DNA of 64,000 nt. Origin: Kumtagia sp963829135 (lineage in GTDB: Bacteria > Pseudomonadota > Alphaproteobacteria > Rhizobiales > Rhizobiaceae). The position numbers and the translations under genes were made by a program. Each line of letters opens with the position of its first letter. Positions within the stretch are counted from its first letter, which is position 1. Of the stretch, positions 56,178-64,000 are shown piece after piece. The notes under the pieces are model-generated. The model was not told the DNA's origin. It did not search any database and was given only the letters and a program-made list of their open reading frames with translations. The stretch covers positions 372,001 through 436,000 of the forward strand of contig CAWHHO010000003.1 in NCBI GenBank assembly GCA_963829135.1. The letters are read 5' to 3'.

Positions 56178-56479
56178 GCCGTATTGCGATCACGTCCCGA
56201 ACGACACGGCCTGATAACCGCAATGCCCGGCAAATTCAAGACACCCTCCGGCGAATTGCTTCGCCAGTCTGCGCCGGCGGGACTTGTGCGAAGTTTGTCC
56301 GTGCGGCGCTTATCTGGCGATGGCTGCTTGCGGTGCGGGCGTGGGTAGCGTAGTTGCGCGAAATCTGTTCATGACTTTGTCTTCGCGAGAGCGAACGTCA
56401 TTTGCTTTGATGTCCGCCGTTGATTGAAGCCGCCGCGCGCGTTATCGCTCTGAGGGTGGTCGGTTCGTAGGAGAACGCT
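56178..56479. other. Intergenic region right of the element
   Basis: 302 bases up to the TTG-started membrane protein gene. No further tRNA, repeat or credible gene was seen. It probably holds the promoter of the gene at 56480. Confidence 0.5.
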
Positions 56480-57709
56480 TTGGACCCGATCGAAAAAGCG
56501 ATCCGAAGCGCCTTCGAAAAAGGCAACGCTGAGGACAAGGCATTTCGCGAAAGCATCTATCGCAAGGCATTCGCCGCGCTCGATCGCGCTCTGCAGGCAA
56601 ATCCGAATCTGACCGTCGAAGCGGCGATATCACGCCGCAAGGTGCTGCAAGCCAAGATCGTTGAGATCGAGACGGAATTCGTTCCGGCTGCCGCACGGCC
56701 TGTACCGGCGTTTGAAGCGCGCCAGGAGCCTGGTACGGCCTCTCCCATCGCGCCGGAGGTGCGCGTCGATGCCCAGGCGCCGAGCCGCACCGAATTCGTT
56801 CCGGCTGCCGGACGGCCCGTGCCGGCGGCCACAGATCCGCTTGCCGGAGCGTTTGAAGTGCGCATGGAGCCTGGCGCGGCCGCACCCATCGCGCCGGAGG
56901 TGCGCGTCGATGAACAAGCGCCGAGCCGCCAGCCGGGATTGCCTGGCGATCTCGGTGGCCTCGATGTAGCCGCCGATCGCCCGACGGCGCCCATTTTCAC
57001 CGGTCCGCTCGATACGGCTTCGGAAGTGCAGCCCGACCCCGATGCAGCCCGGTCCCGTCGTCGGCGCCGGCCATTCGCGATCTTTTTCATTGTCGCTACG
57101 CTGCTTGCGCTTCTCGGCATGGGGCTGCTGTTTGCCTATCAGACCGGGCTGTTTCTCTCGCCGAGCGAGCGCGATACATCGGTTCCCAACCCGCCGGGCA
57201 ATGGCGAGAGCGAGGATTTCATTCCCGAGAACGAGGAGCCGCCGGTGCTTTCGAGCGAACCGGAGGCGCAACGCGACTGGATCAGCATCTTTGCGCCGGA
57301 TGCCGCCTCGTCGGTTTCCGCCCCTACCGGCACTACGGCGGAGGCCAAGCAGGACGAGTCCGGAAGCTTCATCCGCATCCGCTCGGGCGATTCGGGTGCG
57401 GCGGTCGTGTTCGATGTCGGGCAGGACGTCCTCGAAAGGATCGCAGGCAAGAAAGCCACGTTTGATATCAACGCGCGCGCTGCCGATGGCGAGGATACGG
57501 AAATGGCAGTTGATTGCGACTTTGGCGAATTGGGCGATTGCGGGCGAAAGCGTTACGCCCTTGGATATGAGCGCGCCGATTTCCTGTTCGAACTCGACAT
57601 GCCGGCGGCACAGCCCGGTGCGGGCGGGTCGATCGCTATCGTTTCCGACTTCGCCAACAGCGGCAAATCGGTCGATATCTACGAGATCAAGGTTTCGGTC
57701 GCGCCGTGA
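56480..57709 (+). CDS. Single-pass membrane protein with internal tandem repeat
   Basis: 409 residues from a TTG with AGGAGA upstream. The cytoplasmic N-terminal part begins with a helical stretch (IEKAIRSAFEKGNAEDKAFRE) and has two repeats of some 40-47 residues (about 65-103 and 104-150), each with TEFVPAA.RPVPA...PIAPEVRVD.QAPSR. A membrane helix follows an Arg cluster (about 199-221, FAIFFIVATLLALLGMGLLF). The periplasmic part (about 225-409) ends in a beta-rich carbohydrate-binding-like domain (DWISIFAPDAASSVSAPTG, FDVGQDVLERIAGKKATFDI, ADFLFELDMPAAQPG). I do not know its function. Confidence 0.78.
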   Translation: MDPIEKAIRSAFEKGNAEDKAFRESIYRKAFAALDRALQANPNLTVEAAISRRKVLQAKIVEIETEFVPAAARPVPAFEARQEPGTASPIAPEVRVDAQAPSRTEFVPAAGRPVPAATDPLAGAFEVRMEPGAAAPIAPEVRVDEQAPSRQPGLPGDLGGLDVAADRPTAPIFTGPLDTASEVQPDPDAARSRRRRRPFAIFFIVATLLALLGMGLLFAYQTGLFLSPSERDTSVPNPPGNGESEDFIPENEEPPVLSSEPEAQRDWISIFAPDAASSVSAPTGTTAEAKQDESGSFIRIRSGDSGAAVVFDVGQDVLERIAGKKATFDINARAADGEDTEMAVDCDFGELGDCGRKRYALGYERADFLFELDMPAAQPGAGGSIAIVSDFANSGKSVDIYEIKVSVAP

Positions 57710-57716
57710 CCTTTCC

Positions 57717-57787
57717 GTCGGTTTGTTATTCGTCGGTCGGTCAATAGCTCTCGGACGTTTCTCAGGACCTACGACTAACGACCGACG
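57717..57787 (+). repeat. Intergenic inverted repeat of GTCGGT type
   Basis: CGTCGGTTTGTTATTCGTCGG (first 20 bases from 57717) pairs imperfectly with CCTACGACTAACGACCGACG at 57768-57787. It resembles the 5812-5933 repeat. It lies between two convergent genes and would form a bidirectional hairpin, perhaps a terminator. Confidence 0.6.
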
Positions 57788-57804
57788 CCTAGATCGCTGT
57801 AAAT

Positions 57805-59418
57805 CTAATCGAGCAGCGCCTGCAGTGTCTCGATCCGGTCGGCTTCCGCTGCGGGTTTGTCCCAGCGCAGCCGCGAAATGCGCGGGAAGCGCATGGCAAC
57901 TCCGGATTTGTGCCGTGTAGAGCGGTTGAGCCCTTCGAACGCGATTTCCAGCACAAGCCCGTTCCTCTTGTCTGCACGCACCGAGCGTACCGGTCCGAAG
58001 CGCTCTATCGTGTTGTCGCGCACATATTTGTCGATCTGCCGCAGTTCTTCGTCGGTGAAGCCGAAATAGGCTTTGCCGACCGGCACGAGCTCTTCAGCAC
58101 CTTCTGCTCCTGTCCAGACGCCAAACGTGTAGTCGGAATAGAAGCTTGAGCGCTTGCCATGTCCGCGCTGGGCATACATCAGCACCGCATCAACCGTGTA
58201 GGGATCGCGCTTCCACTTGAACCACGGACCTTTTGGCCGGCCGGCAATGTATTGCGACGTTTTCTGCTTGATCATCACGCCCTCGATCACCGGATGCGGC
58301 GGATGCCGGCGCATATCGTCGAGCACGACCCAGTCGGCGAAAAAAGTTATGGGCGAAAGGTCGAAGCGGGCAGGATCAAGCTTGGCAACGAAGGCTTCGA
58401 GCCGCAAGCGGCGTTCGGTGAGGGGCAGGGGCCGCAGATCCTCCTCGCCGTCCTGCAACAAATCGTAGCAACGCACGAACACCGGAAAGCGCTCGCGCAT
58501 CTTCGGTGCCACGCTCTTTCGGTTCAGCCGCTGCTGAAGGTCGGAAAACGTGCCGGTGTGAGCTGGCGGCTGTCCCACCAGAAGTTCGCCGTCCAGCGCA
58601 CCATCGAAGGTCATCGCCTCGATGAGGTCAGGAAAAGCGCCGGAAATCTCGTCGCCGGTGCGCGAGTAAAGCCGCCGCAGGCCGCTCTCGCAGACCGCCT
58701 GAACGCGGATGCCATCCCACTTCCATTCAGCAGCGTAGTCCGTTGGGTCGAGACGTGCGAGATCACTGTTTTCGACGGGATGCGACAGCATCACGGAACG
58801 GAAAAGGGCCGCGGCAGCTTTTTCTGGCCGCGACGCATTGCCTTCCAGCCATGCGAAAAGCGATAAATAGGGTTGGGTCAGGCCGTGCCAGACCTCCTCG
58901 ATTTCGGCTACGTCCACCTTGCCCAGTTCAGCCAGCGCTTGTTTGGCGAGGCGCGCCGAGACGCCGATGCGCAAGCCACCCGTGACCAATTTGATGATGG
59001 CATAGCGCGCGGAAATGCCGGCTGCGTCCAGCAACTGCGTCAGCACGGCGGGGCCATCCGAGCGGCTGGCCGATTGCAGCGCGCCGACCACATCGGCAAG
59101 CGATGGCTGATGGTTGGTGGCCCTGTCAGCCGGTGGTTCGGGCCACACCAGCGAGACCGTCTCGGCGAGGTCCCCGACATAGTCATAGGAATAGCCGAAC
59201 AGCACCGGATCCATGCGTTCGGTCACCAGCATGCGCAGCATTGCCGGTTTCACCGCGGCGATCGACAGGTCGCCGGTGATCGCCGCCAGCGCCAGCCCCC
59301 GGTCGGGATCGGGCGTGGACGAGAAATAATCAACGAGCAGCTTCAGCTTGCCGTTGCGCGACGGCGTCAGCACCAGACGGTCGAGGAGTTCGGCGAAGGT
59401 TTCCACTGCTATGGGCAC
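57805..59418 (-). CDS. ATP-dependent DNA ligase, damage-response type
   Basis: 537 residues. An N-terminal alpha-helical domain (FAELLDRLVLTPSRNGKLKLLVDYF) precedes the adenylation domain with the active-site lysine (YAAEWKWDGIRVQAV), DGELLVG, IEGVMIKQ and WFKWKRD, then the OB-fold. This layout is the cisplatin/damage-response ligase that travels with an exonuclease and a DEXH helicase, both present here. The GTG start at 59418 lacks a good ribosome site; a GTG at 59406 is possible. It seals nicks during repair. Confidence 0.92.
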   Translation of the reverse strand: MPIAVETFAELLDRLVLTPSRNGKLKLLVDYFSSTPDPDRGLALAAITGDLSIAAVKPAMLRMLVTERMDPVLFGYSYDYVGDLAETVSLVWPEPPADRATNHQPSLADVVGALQSASRSDGPAVLTQLLDAAGISARYAIIKLVTGGLRIGVSARLAKQALAELGKVDVAEIEEVWHGLTQPYLSLFAWLEGNASRPEKAAAALFRSVMLSHPVENSDLARLDPTDYAAEWKWDGIRVQAVCESGLRRLYSRTGDEISGAFPDLIEAMTFDGALDGELLVGQPPAHTGTFSDLQQRLNRKSVAPKMRERFPVFVRCYDLLQDGEEDLRPLPLTERRLRLEAFVAKLDPARFDLSPITFFADWVVLDDMRRHPPHPVIEGVMIKQKTSQYIAGRPKGPWFKWKRDPYTVDAVLMYAQRGHGKRSSFYSDYTFGVWTGAEGAEELVPVGKAYFGFTDEELRQIDKYVRDNTIERFGPVRSVRADKRNGLVLEIAFEGLNRSTRHKSGVAMRFPRISRLRWDKPAAEADRIETLQALLD

Positions 59419-59644
59419 CCGCGTGACGTTCGACCATCGACATTGCGGGCAATAGGATATGGATAATTTGCCGGCCCATATCCACGCAATATCTTCAGCA
59501 CCAGCCCCTCCCTACGAGAAGCCCGAAAGGGATGCCCGTCAGTGCCAGAGCCGGCGAACCCAGTGAAGTCTGCCGCTGAGCAGGGGTCCCGTTCCCCCTT
59601 GTCGTGGTGAGCAGATAAGGGTGGGTGCGTTGTTGCGAAGAGCA

Positions 59645-60655
59645 TCAGTCGCCCTCGTCCTCGTAGCCGACGAGATGCAATGGCCGCGCGGCGATGCCCG
59701 CTAGCTCGCACCAGCGCACCAATGCCTCCTCGCGGCCATGCGTCACCCACACTTCCGAAGCGCCGGTTTCCAGGATGGTGGCGGTCAACTCGTCCCAATC
59801 GGAGTGGTCCGAAATAATCAACGGCAGCTCGACGCCGAGTTGTTTGGCGCGCTGGCGGATGCGCATCCAACCCGACGCGTAGCAGGAGATCGGATCGGGA
59901 AACCGCCGCGACCAGCGATCGGCGAATGCCGAGGGCGGGCCTATGACGACCGCACCGGCGAAGTCGGCCTTCGCGCCGGGCGCGAGCGTCGCCGGACGCA
60001 ATTCGCCGAGGTCGATGCCGCGGCTCTGATAATATCCGCTGAGCTTGGCCAGCGCGCCGTGAATATGGATCGGCCGCTCGAAGCCGCCCTCGCGGAGCAG
60101 CCGCATCACCCGCTGCGCTTTGCCGAGCGCATAGGCGCCAATCAGATGCGCGCTTTCTGGAAACTGCCCGACGGACTTTAGCAGCCGGGCGATCTCTTCA
60201 CTGTCGGGTGGATGACGGAAGACCGGCAGGCCGAATGTCGCCTCGGTGATGAAGACATCGCAGGCCACCGGTTCAAACGGCGCGCAGGTGGAATCGCGGC
60301 GCCGCTTGTAGTCGCCGGACGCAACGATCCGCATGCCCCCGTGCTCTACCGCGATCTGCGCCGAGCCGAGCACATGGCCGGCAGGATGGAAGGCGACAGA
60401 GACGCCGCCGACCGTAACAGTCTCTCCCAATCTGGCTGCCTGGGTCGCGCCGGCAAAATCGTCGCCATAGCGCAGGCCCATAATGTCGAGCGTCTCCTGC
60501 GTCGCCATCACGTAGCGATGTCCGGCGCGGGCGTGATCGGAATGGCCGTGGGTGATCAGCGCGCGTTCGACGGGGCGCACCGGATCGATGAAGAAATCGC
60601 CGGGCGGGCAGTAGAGGCCTTCCGGCCGGGGATGGAGCAGGTCGCGGGATCGCAT
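59645..60655 (-). CDS. Ligase-associated DNA exonuclease, metallo-beta-lactamase fold
   Basis: 336 residues. The metal motif (ITHGHSDHARAGH) and further ligands (HPAGHVLGSAQI, ASGDYKRRRD) are those of the beta-CASP/SNM1-like group, with ITEATFGLPVFRHP and LIISDHSDWDELTATI. It is on the ligase strand, 226 bases upstream of it; the spacer holds no gene. Known homologues form a repair module with this ligase and the helicase at 62491. Confidence 0.92.
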   Translation of the reverse strand: MRSRDLLHPRPEGLYCPPGDFFIDPVRPVERALITHGHSDHARAGHRYVMATQETLDIMGLRYGDDFAGATQAARLGETVTVGGVSVAFHPAGHVLGSAQIAVEHGGMRIVASGDYKRRRDSTCAPFEPVACDVFITEATFGLPVFRHPPDSEEIARLLKSVGQFPESAHLIGAYALGKAQRVMRLLREGGFERPIHIHGALAKLSGYYQSRGIDLGELRPATLAPGAKADFAGAVVIGPPSAFADRWSRRFPDPISCYASGWMRIRQRAKQLGVELPLIISDHSDWDELTATILETGASEVWVTHGREEALVRWCELAGIAARPLHLVGYEDEGD

Positions 60656-60770
60656 ATCATCAACATAGGCGTTTGCGTCGGATCGGAAAGGCAGATGGTG
60701 AGTGGTGAATGGTTAGGAGCCCTTCGAGTAAATGGCGGCTTGACGGCGCATAGGCGCCCCGTCCACCTAC

Positions 60771-60840
60771 CCATTCACCATTCACCATTCACCATTCACC
60801 ATTCACCATTCACCATTCACCATTCACCATTCACCATTCC
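60771..60840 (+). repeat. 7-bp tandem repeat (CCATTCA x10) at a start codon
   Basis: Nine exact CCATTCA units and a tenth reading CCATTCC fill 60771-60840, ending at the base before the ATG at 60841. An upstream stretch (GGTGAGTGGTGAATGG, about 60699-60714) is complementary and could pair with the repeat. The repeat replaces any ribosome site. Unit number could change by slippage. Confidence 0.9.
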
Positions 60841-61752
60841 ATGACACCCTTGCCCGCCTCTTCCGGCGACCTGATCGCCGACCGCCGCGCCGACTATGCC
60901 GAGATGCTGTTCGCCAATGGTGACCATGCGGCAGCGGCGGAACTGATGCTGGGCGCGCTCGAACTCGCGCCGCAATGGGCCATGGGGTGGTACAGGCTGG
61001 GCGAGTTCCAGGAGGCGGCGGGCGCTGTCAGGGAAGCGGAGGAGGCGTGGCGCATGTCGCTCAAGCTGGAGCCGGCGGATCGCCCAGGCGCGGCGCTCAA
61101 GCTGCAACTGATAGGCGCAGTCGCGCCCGCCGAGGCGCCACCCAGCGCCTTTGTCGAAACCCTGTTCGACCAATATGCCGACAAGTTCGACCATGCGCTG
61201 GTCAATACGCTCGGCTATCGCGTGCCGGAACTGCTGGAGGCTGCGATCGGAGGCGCGGCGCCTGGCCGCAGATTTGCTCATGCGATCGATCTCGGCTGCG
61301 GTACCGGCCTGATGGGCGCGCGTTTGCGCACATTTGTCGAGGACCTCGAGGGCCATGATATCTCGGCTGCGATGCTGAAGAGGGCCGAGGCGCGCAAAGT
61401 CTATGACCGGCTCGTGAAATCCGATCTTCAGACCCTGGTCTTGCCGGCGCAAAGCGCCGACCTGATCACCGCCGCCGACGTGTTCATGTATGTCGGTGCG
61501 CTGGAACGCATCGCCGCTGGGACGGCATCAGCTCTGAAAAGCGGAGGCTTGTTCGCCTTCACAGTGGAGCGCCACGATGGACCGGAGGACTATGTCCTGC
61601 GCGAAAGCCGCCGCTACGCGCATTCGGAAACGTATGTGCGGCGGCTGGTCGCGGACGCTGGGATGCAGATCGTCTCGATGGGGGCCGATACGATCCGCAT
61701 GGATCGTGCCATGCCGGTCGGCGGACTGATTGTGGTTTCTTGCAAATTATAA
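60841..61752 (+). CDS. TPR-containing SAM-dependent methyltransferase
   Basis: 303 residues. Two TPR-like helices (ADYAEMLFANGDHAAAAELMLGALELAP, QWAMGWYRLGEFQEAAG) precede a class I methyltransferase: motif I AIDLGCGTGLMGARLR, EGHDISAAMLKRA, DLITAADVFMYVG, and the C-terminal LFAFTVERHDG. Related proteins are annotated as trans-aconitate or contractile-type methyltransferases; the substrate is unknown. The start codon abuts the 7-bp repeat, so translation may be leaderless-like or weak. Its stop lies within the operator of the next operon. Confidence 0.87.
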   Translation: MTPLPASSGDLIADRRADYAEMLFANGDHAAAAELMLGALELAPQWAMGWYRLGEFQEAAGAVREAEEAWRMSLKLEPADRPGAALKLQLIGAVAPAEAPPSAFVETLFDQYADKFDHALVNTLGYRVPELLEAAIGGAAPGRRFAHAIDLGCGTGLMGARLRTFVEDLEGHDISAAMLKRAEARKVYDRLVKSDLQTLVLPAQSADLITAADVFMYVGALERIAAGTASALKSGGLFAFTVERHDGPEDYVLRESRRYAHSETYVRRLVADAGMQIVSMGADTIRMDRAMPVGGLIVVSCKL

Positions 61753-61766
61753 CCCATTGGGTTATA
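61748..61766 (+). promoter_or_regulatory. 19-bp palindromic operator of the toxin-antitoxin operon
   Basis: TATAACCCATTGGGTTATA is a perfect palindrome with nine-base arms and one central base. It overlaps the methyltransferase stop and ends five bases before the toxin start. It is the natural site for autorepression by the helix-turn-helix antitoxin. Confidence 0.8.
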
Positions 61767-61771
61767 CGACA

Positions 61772-62114
61772 ATGCTGCAGACGATTGCCGAGACATCCAT
61801 ATTCACGAGGCAAGCGAATGCACTTTTTACCTCGGACGAGAAGGTCGATCTCATCAATTTCTTAGCCTCAAACCCGCTGGCCGGCGACGAAATTCCGGGG
61901 ACAGGTGGCGTTCGCAAGGTGCGGATCGCCGCAAGGGGAAAAGGCAAGAGCGGCGGGCGCGAGTCATCTATTATTTTTACGATGAAACCGCTCCGCTGTA
62001 CGCGCTGCTGACTTACGGCAAAGGCAGAAGACGGATCTGTCACCTGATGAAAGCAAGGCTGTTGCGGATTTCGCCCGGCGGATAAAGGATACGGTCAAGG
62101 GAAAACGGCAATGA
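61772..62114 (+). pseudogene. RelE/HigB-family toxin, two single-base deletions
   Basis: ATG at 61772. The frame gives MLQTIAETSIFTRQANALFTS, then FLASNPLAGDEIPGTGGVRKVRIAARGKGKSGG, a RelE/HigB toxin start. The next frame continues ARVIYYFYDETAPLYALLTYGKG, and a third continues DLSPDESKAVADFARRIKDTVKGKRQ to a TGA overlapping the antitoxin ATG. One G missing near 61955 and one A near 62030 would restore about 114 residues. As read, no full toxin is made. It may be an error or true inactivation, and the latter would leave the antitoxin without a partner. Confidence 0.8.
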
Positions 62115-62419
62115 CTAGGAAAACGCAGTTCGGCACGGACCTCATCGCTGCATTGTCGGAAGCGCTTGCTCACGCTGAAGGTAGAAACGTCCCGGGTATT
62201 CAACTGCATTCCATAGATGCCGCGAGCGTGGACGCCAAGTCCATTCGCCAACGCTTGCATTTAACCCAGGGTCAGATGGCACATTTTTTGGGAACGAGCG
62301 CGTCTGGCTACCGCAAATGGGAACAAGGTCAAAGGCAGCCCAGCGGCGCCGCGAAGACCTTATTGCGGGTGATGGAACGTGAGCCGGAAGCCGTCCTGCG
62401 CGCGCTGGTTGCCGAATAG
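62111..62419 (+). CDS. HigA-type helix-turn-helix antitoxin
   Basis: 102 residues. A short N-terminal toxin-binding stretch is followed by an HTH: DAKSIRQRLHLTQGQMAHFLGTSASGYRKWEQGQRQPSGAA (in part). Gene order toxin-antitoxin with an ATGA overlap is typical of HigBA/NadTS. It should bind the palindrome at 61748-61766. Confidence 0.9.
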   Translation: MTRKTQFGTDLIAALSEALAHAEGRNVPGIQLHSIDAASVDAKSIRQRLHLTQGQMAHFLGTSASGYRKWEQGQRQPSGAAKTLLRVMEREPEAVLRALVAE

Positions 62420-62490
62420 AAGGCTTGCCGATCCCTTTTTGTTCCGTTTTTCCACTTGGCGATCGCCGTTGCCCACTGTACCTCTAGGGA

Positions 62491-64000
62491 GTGACCGACC
62501 AGAGCCGCGTTCAGCCTGAAAACGCCGCCGCCTTGCTGCCGGAGCCGTTCCTCAACTGGTTTGCGAGGCGGGGCTGGTCGCCGCGCGCGCATCAGATCGA
62601 TCTCCTCGCCCGCGCGCAGGAAGGCAAGTCGGTGCTGCTGATCGCACCGACCGGTGCAGGCAAGACGCTGGCGGGCTTTCTTCCGGCGCTCGTCGATCTG
62701 GCGAGGCGGCCACAGCGCAAGCCGGGCGAAGCGCATCGCGGCGTGCACACGCTCTACATTTCGCCGCTGAAGGCGCTTGCGGTCGATATCGAACGCAATC
62801 TGGGCAAGCCGGTGGCCGAAATCGGCATCTCGATCACCATGGAGACCCGCACCGGCGACACGCCGGCCCATAAGCGTCAGCGCCAGAAACTCGTGCCTCC
62901 GGAAATCCTGCTGACGACGCCGGAGCAACTGGCTTTGTTGATCGCGTCGGCCGACGCAAAGCGCTTCTTTGCCGGCCTGCGCTACGTCGTGCTCGATGAG
63001 TTGCACTCGCTGGTCACGTCGAAGCGCGGCCATTTGCTGTCCCTCGGCCTTGCGCGACTGCGCCGCTATGTGCCCGGCGTTCAAACCATCGGCCTGTCAG
63101 CGACGGTGGCCGAGCCGGACGAGCTGCGGCGCTGGCTGGTGGGGCAGAACGGCATCGACGCCTTACCCTTCCCTTTGTGGAGAGGGTCGGACGGCGAAGC
63201 CGGAACGGGTGACGGTGATTCGCATCCAAAATCGGTGGACTTGACCCTCACCCCGGCGCTGCGCGCCAACTCTCCCCACAAGGGGGAGGGTAAGGCAGTG
63301 CCCCTCGCCGACCTGATTACTGTGACGGGCGGGGCGGCGCCTGAGATCACCGTGCTGGATTCGGAAGAACGCGTGCCATGGGCCGGGCATGCATCGCGCT
63401 ACGCCATCCCCGAGATCTACGCAGCGATCAAGCAGCACAAGACGACGCTGCTGTTCGTCAACACCCGCAGCCAGGCGGAGGCGTTGTTTCAGGAGCTGTG
63501 GCGGGTCAATGAAGACACACTGCCGATCGCGTTGCATCATGGCTCGCTCGATGTCGGCCAGCGCCGCAAGGTCGAAAGGGCGATGGAAACGGGCAGCCTG
63601 CGCGCCATCGTTGCCACGTCCACGCTTGACCTTGGCATCGACTGGGGTGACGTCGATCTTGTCGTGCATGTCGGCGCGCCGAAAGGCGCCAGCCGGCTCG
63701 CCCAGCGCATCGGCCGCGCCAACCATCGCCTCGACGAACCAAGCAAGGCGCTGCTCGTCCCGGCAAACCGCTTCGAAGTGCTGGAATGCCGCGCTGCGGT
63801 CGAGGCCAACTACATCGGCGCGCAGGACACGCCACCGCTGGTGGAGGGGTCGCTGGATGTGCTCGCCCAGCACATTCTTGGCATGGCCTGCGCGGAAGCG
63901 TTCGACGCTACCGAGCTTTTCGAGGAGGTGAGGGGGGCTGCACCCTACGCGAGCCTGGCGCGCGAGACGTTCGATCGAGCCGTCGATTTTGTCGCGACCG
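62491..64000 (+). CDS. Ligase-associated DEXH-box helicase (Lhr-like), 3' end beyond window
   Basis: 503 codons from a GTG at 62491 to the window edge without a stop. RecA1 has Walker A (APTGAGKTLAGF), TTPEQLALL, the DELH box (VVLDELHSL) and SAT (GLSATVAEP); RecA2 has LLFVNTRSQAEALF, ALHHGSLD, VATSTLDLGIDWGDV and QRIGRANHRL. It is the helicase of the ligase/exonuclease repair module. Between WLVGQN (about residue 220) and ADLITVTGG (about 273) it carries an extra stretch of about 45 residues from an in-frame palindromic repeat. Confidence 0.9.
   Translation, partial: MTDQSRVQPENAAALLPEPFLNWFARRGWSPRAHQIDLLARAQEGKSVLLIAPTGAGKTLAGFLPALVDLARRPQRKPGEAHRGVHTLYISPLKALAVDIERNLGKPVAEIGISITMETRTGDTPAHKRQRQKLVPPEILLTTPEQLALLIASADAKRFFAGLRYVVLDELHSLVTSKRGHLLSLGLARLRRYVPGVQTIGLSATVAEPDELRRWLVGQNGIDALPFPLWRGSDGEAGTGDGDSHPKSVDLTLTPALRANSPHKGEGKAVPLADLITVTGGAAPEITVLDSEERVPWAGHASRYAIPEIYAAIKQHKTTLLFVNTRSQAEALFQELWRVNEDTLPIALHHGSLDVGQRRKVERAMETGSLRAIVATSTLDLGIDWGDVDLVVHVGAPKGASRLAQRIGRANHRLDEPSKALLVPANRFEVLECRAAVEANYIGAQDTPPLVEGSLDVLAQHILGMACAEAFDATELFEEVRGAAPYASLARETFDRAVDFVAT
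63161..63297 (+). repeat. Palindromic repeat inserted in frame in the helicase
   Basis: Left arm CCTTACCCTTCCCTTTGTGG at 63161 pairs with the right arm that ends GGGGGAGGGTAAGG at 63297 (TCTCCCCACAAGGGGGAGGG core). The 137-base element stays in the helicase frame and reads LPFPLWRGSDGEAGTGDGDS and on to NSPHKGEGKA. The arms belong to a common Rhizobiales intergenic repeat type and resemble 11812-11834. It has no internal stop in this frame. Confidence 0.88.

Noticed and set aside
57805..60655. Non-homologous end-joining LigD operon
   Set aside because: There is no polymerase or Ku gene; the ligase, exonuclease and DEXH helicase match the ligase-associated damage-response module instead.
60771..60840. 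CRISPR array
   Set aside because: The units are seven bases in direct tandem without spacers. No other array-like pattern was seen in the window.

Overview
The window is high-GC DNA from an alphaproteobacterium of the Rhizobiales, most likely Mesorhizobium or a close relative in the Phyllobacteriaceae. The grounds are the gene content and style: an NAD-linked molybdenum formate dehydrogenase set, many ABC and TRAP uptake systems, HWE/HisKA_2 histidine kinases, the ligase-associated DNA repair genes, and several palindromic intergenic repeats. The species is an inference. No rRNA, CRISPR array or phage structural gene is visible.

Layout. 1-9.3 kb: a LysR regulator, a putrescine/spermidine-type ABC transporter (potD, potA, potB, potC) and an aminobutyraldehyde-type dehydrogenase, interrupted by an antisense gene with a caspase-like HG/GC pattern. 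9.4-18 kb: an FMN reductase, then on the minus strand a LysR regulator followed by fdsG-fdsB-fdsA-fdhD-fdsD, with a perfect palindrome in front of fdsG. 18.6-24.5 kb: an Mrp/ApbC ATPase, a CoxG-like protein, a non-pyrrolysine MttB-type methyltransferase and a MocR regulator. 24.7-30.7 kb: a dipeptide-type ABC transporter (dppABCDF order on the minus strand) with an extra membrane protein inside it. 31-42 kb: an acyl-CoA ligase, two histidine kinases, pgi and a phosphoglycolate phosphatase, small membrane proteins and a stress protein. 42.4-48.6 kb: a decayed sugar-acid locus (TRAP transporter, VOC protein, RuBisCO-like protein fused to a DUF1537-kinase remnant, truncated SDR) with a divergent LacI regulator. 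49.6-56.2 kb: a small integrative element at a tRNA-Thr(CGT) gene, with three tRNA pieces, an AlpA regulator, a primase-helicase, a candidate iteron origin, an ImmA/IrrE-macro fusion and a NYN nuclease, but no integrase. 56.5-64 kb: a membrane protein, the ligase-associated repair module (ligase, exonuclease, DEXH helicase), a TPR-methyltransferase behind a 7-bp tandem repeat, and a RelE/HigA-type toxin-antitoxin pair.

Two sequence-wide points matter for use of this annotation. First, eight loci carry a single extra base and one toxin gene lacks two bases, nearly all in short homopolymers. Each change restores a full reading frame or tRNA when undone, so they look like consensus errors at least as much as real mutations. 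Second, Rhizobiales-type palindromic repeats occur between genes, and one lies in frame inside the DEXH helicase, where it adds about 45 residues.

The strongest candidates for new biology are the helicase insertion, the tRNA-Thr element with its inverted iteron triplets, the ImmA/IrrE-macro fusion, and the caspase-like gene inside the polyamine transporter locus.
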